A stretch of DNA of 11,016 nt. Source: Candidatus Aerophobota bacterium (GTDB lineage Bacteria; Aerophobota; Aerophobia; Aerophobales; B3-G15). The notes under the pieces were generated by a model, which worked only from the letters and a program-made list of their open reading frames with translations, did no database searches and was not told where the DNA came from. The position numbers were made by a program, and so were the translations under genes. Location: assembly GCA_003648845.1 (NCBI GenBank), contig QMQA01000019.1, forward strand, positions 1-11,016, given 5' to 3'. Each line of letters opens with the position of its first letter. Positions within the stretch are counted from its first letter, which is position 1. Shown one piece after another: positions 1 through 6,506 of the stretch.

Positions 1-2
1 CA

Positions 3-233
3 AAAGAGAACGGCTATATACGTACAGCCTGGCTCTATACCTGGACAGGTGAACTCAGGAAGGATTATAGAGTGAGGGCAACTATCAAGTTCTCACAAGA
101 TAGGTCTAAGATTGAAGTAAAATCTGAAGCAAATTATTATACGGGTAAGGATTGGATGATTGGTAGCGACACCGCTCTTCTTGAAACACTAAAAGCAGAT
201 ATAACGGAGATAACCGGACAGGTGACAAAATAA
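3..233 (+). CDS. C-terminal end of an unrecognised protein, 5' end outside the window
   Basis: Reading from base 3 gives 76 uninterrupted codons ending in TAA at 231-233. It is the only long plus-strand frame here and has no start codon because the gene enters from the left edge. The residues have a coding look: alternating polar and hydrophobic stretches rich in Tyr, Trp and Thr (for example GYIRTAWLYTWTGELRKDYR, then RATIKFS and KIEVKSEANYY) suggest beta-strands, followed by a final amphipathic helix (LLETLKADITEITGQV). Such a pattern would suit the C-terminal domain of an envelope lipoprotein, but I do not recognise the family. The gene converges on the minus-strand genes. Its stop codon touches the IS630 remnant starting at about 227, so its last few codons may have been replaced by the insertion. 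No terminator hairpin is visible after it. Confidence 0.6.
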   Translation, partial: KENGYIRTAWLYTWTGELRKDYRVRATIKFSQDRSKIEVKSEANYYTGKDWMIGSDTALLETLKADITEITGQVTK

Positions 234-530
234 CGGTTATGAGTTACTGTTCTTCGTGTAATTCTCCATACTCTTTCAATTGGACTAAAGTTCAGGAGAA
301 TATGGTGGTAGAAAAATACGCACAAGTCGGTCCTGGTTATTAAGGAAGAATTCCTTTAAATCTTGGGCTCTGTGCCAGGTAGCATTGTCTAAAATTAAAA
401 AGAGTTTTCCCTCGGTCTGTTACAGAAGATACTGGAGAAAATCTCCAAAGGTGTATATTCGGATTCATCATCCATCGATAGAATTTTTTTAAACTCCTCT
501 TGCTTTGCAGGATCTGTTTCATTATTTTTG
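227..530 (-). pseudogene. IS630-family transposase remnant, frameshifted
   Basis: Joined across frames, the minus strand spells the C-terminal half of an IS630/Tc1-type DDE transposase. One frame gives LFLILDNATWHRAQDLKEFF (the second catalytic Asp region, Asp codon at 387-389) and then FLPPYSPEL, ending at a TAG at 285-287. A shifted frame continues with SPIERVWRITRRTVTHNRYF, the family's C-terminal signature, to about 227. In-frame TAA at 420-422, the frame change near 285-300 and another frame change before about 440 (ETDPAKQEEFKK reads in a different frame) make it non-functional. The N-terminal half with the first Asp is missing, and no terminal inverted repeats are identifiable. The remnant separates the plus-strand gene at 3-233 from the pgs cluster and marks an old insertion and decay border. 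Confidence 0.85.
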
Positions 531-543
531 TATTTCTATAGAG

Positions 544-1587
544 TTAATCATTGACCCCTGTTCTCATAACTTGAGAATATTGGTATATTTTACTTTGCCC
601 AATTTTGGGCAAGGGAATAGGATCAATTGGGAGGCCATACTTAAAAGCTAACGTTCTAATATTAAGTAGATGAATTACAGGTATTCCTCTTTCTGCCATA
701 TGAAAGATAACACCCTTGGTAGAATGATTGCAAGGCGGTAGAGTTCTTTGAAGGCCGTTAGAAATTTTTAACGAGTGTTCACAGGTGCCTACATTAGCAG
801 ATGCTCCCCCAATATTAACAAAAACCTTTATATGGTCTCCTTTAGTATATTTATTATAAAGTTCCATTCTTTTCTTTATACTTTCCGTCAAGCTTTTCTC
901 ATATATAAGTTGAAGCCCGCTTCTTTTTATTATAGACATAAAAACTTGTTCCTCATTTCCAAAATAATTTATTCCTCTATCATCATCACCTCCCATGGAA
1001 ATAGCAATGGAGCGATATGGGAAGATGCCTTTTTTAAAAAGCAATTTTTCCATATCTGGCCAGGTAAATTCTGGATCATTAGCTCCCCACTGTGAGGCTC
1101 CAATAGAGCTAATTAGAATGAGTTTTAAGTTCATTGCCTTTGCTGCTGACATAGTAGCAATTATTAGGCCAGGAAAGGAAGCAGAAGCTCCTGCTGCCAC
1201 AATATCCCCTTCTTTTAATCCCAATTCCATAAACATCTCTACCAATACAGCTGCCCAATCGGGATTAGTAGCTGTTCTTTTTGCAATTAGATTGCCAGTA
1301 GAAGTAGTTATGGGAGTGAACTCTTTGCCGATTAAACCAGTAAAATTAGGGTCATAACGAGGATTTATTTTATTCACCCTATGGCTTTTTATCACCTCAA
1401 TAGCCTGTTGCATTATTTGGGCTGCTTCGATCTTCAGTTGGTAATTAACTTCAGGGATACCTTTCTTAGCTTTTTCTGTAATATATATGCCCAATATTAC
1501 AAAGATCAAGATAATAATAAGAAATATGGGTTGAATTTTACCTTTTTTCCAGCTTCTAACCCCAAAAAAGAATTTGCCTCTTAACAT
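544..1587 (-). CDS. pgsW: Poly-gamma-glutamate system protein (PgsW type)
   Basis: This 347-residue protein has one N-terminal membrane segment (about residues 18-36, PIFLIIILIFVILGIYI) followed by a soluble domain predicted to face outward. Conserved-looking Gly-rich blocks include VAAGASASFPG (130-140), ISSIGASQWGAND (159-171), SMGGDDDRG (197-205) and VNIGGASANVGTCEH (257-271). I recognise it as the poly-gamma-glutamate system protein that accompanies pgsB and pgsC in several anaerobic phyla; its biochemical role is not established. It begins 34 bases after the pgsC stop in the same direction, so co-transcription is likely. The ribosome-binding site before its ATG is weak (only TGGT), suggesting translational coupling or low expression. 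It is the last gene of the minus-strand run; no terminator is visible before the IS630 remnant. The gene symbol rests on family recognition and context. Confidence 0.8.
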   Translation of the reverse strand: MLRGKFFFGVRSWKKGKIQPIFLIIILIFVILGIYITEKAKKGIPEVNYQLKIEAAQIMQQAIEVIKSHRVNKINPRYDPNFTGLIGKEFTPITTSTGNLIAKRTATNPDWAAVLVEMFMELGLKEGDIVAAGASASFPGLIIATMSAAKAMNLKLILISSIGASQWGANDPEFTWPDMEKLLFKKGIFPYRSIAISMGGDDDRGINYFGNEEQVFMSIIKRSGLQLIYEKSLTESIKKRMELYNKYTKGDHIKVFVNIGGASANVGTCEHSLKISNGLQRTLPPCNHSTKGVIFHMAERGIPVIHLLNIRTLAFKYGLPIDPIPLPKIGQSKIYQYSQVMRTGVND

Positions 1588-1621
1588 TTACCAGAATTAG
1601 TCTGAATACATTCAATTTTTT

Positions 1622-2050
1622 TCAAAGTAAAAGACGTAATATTAAACTCACTATCGCCATTACGATTATAATTGAAAGAATAGTGGGAATTACTCCTTGA
1701 CGCTTCATGTCGTTGGCGATGAGTCCAGGAATAACATATCCTACAGGAATTAATTCTATGTCATGGACACGAATTCTAATGAAGAGCTCCTCTAAAAGCC
1801 ATTTGACAGCAAGCCCCACCATGATCATACTCATAAAACGGCGACGTCCATAAAGGATAGTATAGTTAGAAATTGCCTCTACCAGTAAATAAGTTAGAAT
1901 TCCAGCAGCAATAGTACTAATAATTTTAGAAGGAGTATTTATTACTAAAGCTAAGTATCCTGCGACTACTATTCCGCCCGGAGAAAACCCTGTAAGCTCA
2001 TAAAATAAGAATCCTACTATAATTCCAATTATTATTGATTGTGCAACCAA
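1622..2050 (-). CDS. pgsC: Poly-gamma-glutamate biosynthesis membrane protein PgsC/CapC
   Basis: This 142-residue polytopic membrane protein is close to the usual length of about 150. Hydrophobic segments lie at about residues 5-20, 26-38, 43-60, 74-86, 101-113 and 122-141. Family signatures are visible: GIVVAGYLALV (26-36), ILYGRRRF (65-72) and VIPGLIANDMKRQG (106-119), each with a close equivalent in Bacillus PgsC. PgsC partners PgsB in the membrane complex that polymerises glutamate through gamma-amide bonds and passes the polymer outward. Its ATG lies inside the pgsB 3' end, with a 19-base overlap, so translation is probably coupled. It ends with TGA, which at a family-typical length argues that TGA is a normal stop codon in this genome. 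Confidence 0.92.
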   Translation of the reverse strand: MVAQSIIIGIIVGFLFYELTGFSPGGIVVAGYLALVINTPSKIISTIAAGILTYLLVEAISNYTILYGRRRFMSMIMVGLAVKWLLEELFIRIRVHDIELIPVGYVIPGLIANDMKRQGVIPTILSIIIVMAIVSLILRLLL

Positions 2051-3261
2051 ATTTCTTTTCCTCTCTTTTCAAAATAATCAATTAATTGTAGTCCCATTCC
2101 TTGAGTGTTACCTAAACCGTAAATTGCTATTTCCCTGAAAGAAAAATCTATTATTGCTTTGGCTAATTCCTCCTCTGTTTTTATAGAAATAATATCTTGT
2201 GGTGAGTATTTTTTTGCAAGTATTTTTTTAATTGGATAAGTGGGGCTCCCTGTAAGTATAACTTTATAAAAATCAAGCTCTGTTGCTAAGACTTTAGCAA
2301 ATTGGACACAGCGTAGCATTCTATCTTGCCTGATGTTTAATATTGCTATAGCAGGTATCTCTCTAATAAGATCACTTTCTTTTAACCTGCTCCAAACTAT
2401 CCTCAAAGATGAAAGATCATTAACGGCGAATAAGTTTACAAAATATACTATCTTTCCTTCCATCAGGGTTTTAAAAATCCTCAAAGCTCCAGGGTCCAAT
2501 TTTACTTCTCTTATTCCTTGGAGGGCGGTTTTTTTCTCAACCCCCAAGAGAGTGCAAACCTTCAAAGCTGTTGCTATATTTTCTCTAAAATTCATGTGGG
2601 GAGTTATTTGGACTAATTCATCTGGAACTTCGGAAGGATCAGCAAAAATAACCTCTGTTCCAACTTTTCTGGCTTCGCTAATCAGAAATGGCAAAAACTT
2701 TTTATCGCTGGTTACTAACTTTCCCCTCAGAGGGATAGTCATTTTCAAGGAATGAGCTACATCTTCTATACGGGGTTTTTCCAGGTCTTCCAGATGATCC
2801 AGGCGAATATTGGTAATAACACCAATAGTAGATTGAATAAGGCGATGTTCGGATATCCATTGCAATTCAGGTTTTATGGCCATACATTCTAATATTACCG
2901 CATCTGCGCTTTTCTTTGAAGCTTGGGAGACTATCCTACATTGTTCTTTTATATTTGTCCTGCCTCTTCTGAAAATAAAAAGCTCTCTTCCATCTTCAAG
3001 AATTAGAGAGGGAATTGTACCTGTTGTTTTTGCTATGACTTTCAACCCCCCTTTTCTCAAGCCACTGGCAATCATTCTGGTTACAGTAGTTTTTCCTCTG
3101 GTACCATTAACATGAATTCTAATGGGTATTTGCTTTAATTTCTTCAGGTAAAATTGGTATTCTATATGCCAATAAAGAAAAAGTGCAAATATAGCTAACA
3201 ATAAGTAAGACAAGTTATTTTCTCCGGCATGTGGATATAGGTGCCCCAACAATAAAGCCAC
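2032..3261 (-). CDS. pgsB: Poly-gamma-glutamate synthase subunit PgsB/CapB (ATP-dependent amide ligase)
   Basis: This 409-residue Mur-ligase-like amide ligase activates the growing polymer's carboxyl group with ATP and adds the next amino acid, classically glutamate, through its gamma carboxyl. An N-terminal membrane segment (about 18-32) is followed by the ATP-binding loop NGTRGKTTVTR (52-62). Further blocks are AKTTGT (77-82), ILECMAIKPE (123-132), NIRLDHLEDL (151-160), DPGALRI (256-262), FVNLFAVND (274-282) and YGLGNTQG (381-388), matching Bacillus PgsB in order. The start is GTG, with only GAGG about 10 bases upstream; a strong 11-bp hairpin (3276-3303) sits just before that. It follows the C69 dipeptidase by 81 bases and overlaps pgsC. 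No pgsA/capA follows. Specificity for glutamate rather than another amino acid cannot be judged from sequence alone. Confidence 0.93.
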   Translation of the reverse strand: MALLLGHLYPHAGENNLSYLLLAIFALFLYWHIEYQFYLKKLKQIPIRIHVNGTRGKTTVTRMIASGLRKGGLKVIAKTTGTIPSLILEDGRELFIFRRGRTNIKEQCRIVSQASKKSADAVILECMAIKPELQWISEHRLIQSTIGVITNIRLDHLEDLEKPRIEDVAHSLKMTIPLRGKLVTSDKKFLPFLISEARKVGTEVIFADPSEVPDELVQITPHMNFRENIATALKVCTLLGVEKKTALQGIREVKLDPGALRIFKTLMEGKIVYFVNLFAVNDLSSLRIVWSRLKESDLIREIPAIAILNIRQDRMLRCVQFAKVLATELDFYKVILTGSPTYPIKKILAKKYSPQDIISIKTEEELAKAIIDFSFREIAIYGLGNTQGMGLQLIDYFEKRGKEIWLHNQ

Positions 3262-3275
3262 AATAAATTGCCTCG

Positions 3276-3303
3276 GGGAGGTAGATTTTTTTATCTACCT
3301 CCC
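3276..3303 (-). terminator. Perfect 11-bp hairpin between the dipeptidase gene and pgsB
   Basis: The arms GGGAGGTAGAT (3276-3286) and ATCTACCTCCC (3293-3303) pair perfectly around a six-base homopolymer loop. In the minus-strand transcript it lies about 40 bases after the dipeptidase stop and directly ahead of the weak pgsB ribosome-binding site. No U-run follows on the minus strand; a short TTTT follows on the plus strand. It may be a weak or factor-assisted terminator, an mRNA-stabilising element for the upstream messages, or a structure tuning pgsB initiation. The hairpin is seen; its function is inferred. Confidence 0.5.
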
Positions 3304-3342
3304 TGTTTTGCTCCTTCTCCCGCTTCAGACAGGATTGAACCT

Positions 3343-4977
3343 CTAAGGTGTTAGTCCTGTGTTGTTGGTGTATTTGGAGATTAGATAGTCATTCAGCTCC
3401 CAATAAGCCTTCTCAGCTCTTTCCATGCAGGATCTTGTGTAGTTGGTGAGGAATTTTTTTGCTAATTCTGGATCTCTTTTGTATAGCTCAAGAGCTGCAG
3501 CTTCAATTGCGGGCTGCATTGCGAAAAATTCAGCTTGTAGGGGGTCACGAACTTCCCTTAGATCCTTTATAGCATCCTGATATCGCCTGTTTACAAGATC
3601 ATCCGCAAGCATAAAGGCCCAGCGAGCAGAGTCTCTGCTGAATTTTTTCCAGTCAAATGTTTTCCACGAGGTAGGGATTTCCTGAACCCCTGCATAGATG
3701 GGTACATGAATACTTGTGTGCGGGTTGTCAAAATAAAACCATAAAACTCCCCCTATTGGATCAGGTAGCCAGTTTCTTGATTGGGATACAATGCCGTATG
3801 AGCAACCGTATCTGGCAGCAGGGCGATGATAAGTTATATCCAGCAATTTTCTCATATCCTTACCAGGAAATGGGGTACAGAATGGACTTTTAACCATACC
3901 TCCTTTGCCATCTGGCACCAGCCAGTCAAGGTCTTCTGTCATATCAAAAACGGTTCCCTCAAGGACAGATCGTTGAAAATCTATTATGTCCTGTACTGAT
4001 AGTTTCTTTTCCGGTTTAATGGAGAAAGGATAACTTTCTGTCTCAGCATAAGGGTCCCATTCAAGAGATGGAGCTACGGTACTGTAAACTAAATACAGGC
4101 GGATGCGAACCCACTCTGATGAAAGTGACCAACCGCCAAGTTTGGGTGTATAGGCTTCCTGCCAGATAAAAGGTTTACCACTTGCAGGGTCATACCAGCC
4201 ATGGTCGATAGCAACTTGCATGTAGTTAGGGGAGGCCATAAAGTAGTCCGGGTTATTCAGGTCAATTTCACGAATTCTACTAATATTAGGAACACAGATT
4301 ATCTCATCATCCGGAACTCTTTGAGCTGCCCAAATTGCCCCCGGTTTTCCACTCTCAGGTGTCCATAGGGGGCCAACACTAAAAATCTCAAATACCCAGG
4401 CTTCATTGGGGTCGGCTATGGTGAGGCATTCTCCCATACCAGCACAGGAAGGAAGAAAACCGTATTTCTCTGCTAAAGAGCCCATTATTCTGATAGCTTC
4501 TCTTGCCGTTTTAGCCCTCTGTAGTGCAAATACCTGAAGTTGTTCAATGGTCATTATTGCTTTTTCACCCAAGAATGTTTTTAGCTCATCTTTTTGACCA
4601 ATGGTTGTCTCTCCTATTGCCAGTTGATGCTCGTTAAAGTGAGAATAGGCTGTGTGGAAATAAGTATAGGTTTTTCTGACCTGGGGTATCTCACCGATTT
4701 TTATTGGTGCCTCTCCTGGCTTAGGGTCCTCGTAACCAATTATATTCCAGTAAACCGGTGCCATAGCACCTTCCTTAAAGGTCTGTCCGGGGACTACATG
4801 AATCCTGCCGTCATACCATCCATCAACCGTATGGGAGGTCATCACCGATCCATCTACTGAGGCATCCTTACCTACCAGTATGTCCATACAGGCGTAAGCA
4901 CCTATTACAAGAGTGAAAAGCAGCGCCACACTGGCAGACATTACACCTACAACCAAAAATGGTCTCTTCTTTTCCAT
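3343..4977 (-). CDS. Exported C69-family (U34) dipeptidase, copy 1
   Basis: This 544-residue protein of the peptidase C69 family consists of cysteine dipeptidases with an N-terminal-nucleophile (Ntn) fold. A signal-like segment (about residues 7-26) leads into AYAC followed by MDILVGKDASVDGSVM. Cys30 is the expected nucleophile, exposed when the preceding residues are removed. Other conserved blocks include DGWYDGRI, GEIPQVRKTYTYFH, EQLQVFALQRAKTAREAI, ADPNEAWVFEI, LWTPESGKPGAIWAAQR, NPDYFMASPN, the NWLPDPIGGVLWFYFDNPH region and FFAMQPAIE near the C-terminus. The family hydrolyses short peptides; export places this one outside the cytoplasmic membrane. The ATG has a good ribosome-binding site (AAAGGAG, 9 bases away). 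It lies between the M14 hydrolase and pgsB on the same strand. It is clearly paralogous to the dipeptidase at 8778-10415. Confidence 0.92.
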   Translation of the reverse strand: MEKKRPFLVVGVMSASVALLFTLVIGAYACMDILVGKDASVDGSVMTSHTVDGWYDGRIHVVPGQTFKEGAMAPVYWNIIGYEDPKPGEAPIKIGEIPQVRKTYTYFHTAYSHFNEHQLAIGETTIGQKDELKTFLGEKAIMTIEQLQVFALQRAKTAREAIRIMGSLAEKYGFLPSCAGMGECLTIADPNEAWVFEIFSVGPLWTPESGKPGAIWAAQRVPDDEIICVPNISRIREIDLNNPDYFMASPNYMQVAIDHGWYDPASGKPFIWQEAYTPKLGGWSLSSEWVRIRLYLVYSTVAPSLEWDPYAETESYPFSIKPEKKLSVQDIIDFQRSVLEGTVFDMTEDLDWLVPDGKGGMVKSPFCTPFPGKDMRKLLDITYHRPAARYGCSYGIVSQSRNWLPDPIGGVLWFYFDNPHTSIHVPIYAGVQEIPTSWKTFDWKKFSRDSARWAFMLADDLVNRRYQDAIKDLREVRDPLQAEFFAMQPAIEAAALELYKRDPELAKKFLTNYTRSCMERAEKAYWELNDYLISKYTNNTGLTP

Positions 4978-5106
4978 CTTGTTTTTCTCCTTTAAGAATT
5001 TGCAGAACTTTTCAGCTCTTCCTTCTTGAATATTTTTTCACCTCCTTTCCATTTCGATTGGAACCTATTCTACAGACCTCCTTTTTTAACAAACATCCAA
5101 ATCTAA
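4978..5106 (-). promoter_or_regulatory. Untranslated leader with three Shine-Dalgarno-like boxes
   Basis: The 129-base gap before dipeptidase copy 1 holds three purine-rich boxes on the minus strand: AAAAAAGGAGGT (5076-5087), AAAGGAGGTGA (about 5037-5047) and the working AAAGGAG ahead of the ATG at 4977. The first two have no useful start codon; the GTG in the second opens only a nine-codon frame. The AAAAAAGGAGGT string recurs 82 bases upstream of the other dipeptidase (10498-10509), so the two genes may share an ancestral leader. No clear -35/-10 pair or terminator was found. Confidence 0.35.
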
Positions 5107-6279
5107 TTATTCGTAAGCCACACGATTCGGAGTAACTTCCGCCGGATTATGGAAATAGTGCCCTAATTCATTTTCTATTACTTCAGCGTAACGCGGTACA
5201 TTATCGATCGCTACGGCTTTATCGAGATGCATATTTGACCAGACCTCTGCAATCTTTAGTATCGTTGAACAATGCCTCCCTACTCTCACGTCAATAGGCC
5301 ATCCCCTTTCGTCAATCTCCTCATACAGAAGACCATGTTTTCCAGCTTCCATAACAAAAGGGTCCTGTCCAGTCAGAAGTAGATGCTCATCAGTAATTCC
5401 ACGTACTCTATCTAAGAAAGGCTCGGGTACCTCCACTAAAAGAGAAAGTGCATCTGTAAAGTCTCCTATTTCCCGGTGCGAAAGGCCATGCAATGTTTTA
5501 GGAGAAAACTCCATTCCAATAGGACGTTTAAATTCTGTACCTGTCAGAACCATAGATACCATTGCAGCTATATCTCTGGCATTCTCATGAGCTACGATTG
5601 TACTGATAACCGAATATTCTAACTCAGCCTCATGTAAATCAATAAAGACATCTACGTGTTCTTGCTTGATAAGTTGTATAAATGCATAGCATGTCTGTTC
5701 AGTAATGGTTCCATCAGGTCTTCCAGGCCAGGTACGATTCAAATTTCTGATATCCATGTAAGCAAGCATCTGGCGGCTGGGATAGTGGATATAAACCTCA
5801 GGATCGGGCCATGAATCAAGAGGATTGGTCCAGCGATCCCCCATCCTGAACTTTTTTGTTCCCCAGTCTGTGGCGATATGGTAAAAGCGAGGATAAGCAT
5901 CACCAGGTCGCGTTACAGTTGATGCGCTCCGATTGGCACGAATAGCAACAATTAATCTTCCTCTCTCAACCTTAGCATTTTCAACAAGAACCTCTGCTGT
6001 CAAATTTGCTCCTGGTTCTTCGGGATGAGTTCCACCAATAACCATAATCGTACCCCCGGGTTTTCCACTATCCAAGATGTAGATATTACAATCGTTGATT
6101 GTTCCTTTTAGAGGTGGAAAATAAGTGCTCAACTTTTTAACTTTGGTAACTCCAGGACCAAGCACAACCGGCTCTTTAAAATGACGATGCTCATAGAAGT
6201 CTTTTCCCGCCAGTACCATAGCTATACCTGCTGCACATAGAGCTACAATTTTTATAGTCCACAACCACTTAGAAGACAT
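5107..6279 (-). CDS. Membrane-anchored M14-family zinc hydrolase, succinylglutamate desuccinylase/aspartoacylase-like
   Basis: This 390-residue protein has an N-terminal membrane anchor (about residues 8-24), so its catalytic domain should lie outside the cytoplasmic membrane. The zinc site is visible: GGTHPEEPG gives ligands His85 and Glu88 (HxxE), and FIDLHEAE gives His216. Also present are AIRANRSA (112-119), the family motif NLNRTWPG (179-186) and LLVEVPEP, with Glu283 as candidate catalytic acid. The family removes acyl groups from amino acids or cleaves C-terminal peptide bonds; cytosolic AstE and ASPA lack such an anchor. Known phage PGA hydrolases also have an M14-like fold, so next to pgsBC this could be a polymer depolymerase (inference). 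The ATG is preceded by AAGGGGGAAG, 12 bases after the 54-residue gene, so it is probably in the same operon. Confidence 0.85.
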   Translation of the reverse strand: MSSKWLWTIKIVALCAAGIAMVLAGKDFYEHRHFKEPVVLGPGVTKVKKLSTYFPPLKGTINDCNIYILDSGKPGGTIMVIGGTHPEEPGANLTAEVLVENAKVERGRLIVAIRANRSASTVTRPGDAYPRFYHIATDWGTKKFRMGDRWTNPLDSWPDPEVYIHYPSRQMLAYMDIRNLNRTWPGRPDGTITEQTCYAFIQLIKQEHVDVFIDLHEAELEYSVISTIVAHENARDIAAMVSMVLTGTEFKRPIGMEFSPKTLHGLSHREIGDFTDALSLLVEVPEPFLDRVRGITDEHLLLTGQDPFVMEAGKHGLLYEEIDERGWPIDVRVGRHCSTILKIAEVWSNMHLDKAVAIDNVPRYAEVIENELGHYFHNPAEVTPNRVAYE

Positions 6280-6291
6280 TGCTTCCCCCTT

Positions 6292-6456
6292 TTATTTTAT
6301 GTGCAACACTCTTAAAACAAAAGGCATTAATATGATGCAGTAAAGGATCGCCTCTTGCACATTTTTAGTTTTTACGATGCTCTTCACTAATACAAATGCA
6401 AAAAAAGCACTAATGATATGATAAATAACCATTATCACCATATTTATTACTGTCAT
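6292..6456 (-). CDS. 54-residue two-helix membrane mini-protein, unrecognised
   Basis: ATG at 6454-6456 to TAA at 6292-6294 gives 54 residues beginning MTVINMVIMVIYHIISAFFA and ending FVLRVLHIK. Two hydrophobic stretches (about residues 2-25 and 36-51) are joined by a basic loop, KSIVKTKNVQEA, consistent with a helical hairpin with a basic loop and tail. A near-consensus AAGGAGG (6465-6471) lies 8 bases before the ATG, among the best ribosome-binding sites in the window. It starts 50 bases after the TRAP permease stop and ends 12 bases before the M14 hydrolase ATG, so it fits operon spacing exactly. It is too short for the usual four-helix DctQ, but it could be an accessory subunit of the permease or an anchor for the hydrolase. 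No homology claim is made. Confidence 0.75.
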   Translation of the reverse strand: MTVINMVIMVIYHIISAFFAFVLVKSIVKTKNVQEAILYCIILMPFVLRVLHIK

Positions 6457-6464
6457 GAGAGTTT

Positions 6465-6471
6465 CCTCCTT
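6465..6471 (-). promoter_or_regulatory. Ribosome-binding site of the 54-residue gene
   Basis: AAGGAGG on the minus strand, 8 bases from the ATG at 6456. It is the main evidence that this short frame is translated, since nothing else in the gap between the permease and the hydrolase could use it. Confidence 0.75.
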
Positions 6472-6506
6472 TCCATAAAATAAAGTTTTCCTTGCTCCTG
6501 TCAGGA

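Noticed and set aside
137..522. Two short minus-strand frames (137-325 and 340-522) as genes
   Set aside because: They are out-of-frame pieces of the IS630 remnant; 137-226 of the first is antisense to the plus-strand gene. Transposase motifs appear only when frames are joined.
995..1357. Plus-strand 120-codon frame opposite pgsW
   Set aside because: It is antisense to a well-supported gene and shows no independent motif or ribosome-binding site.
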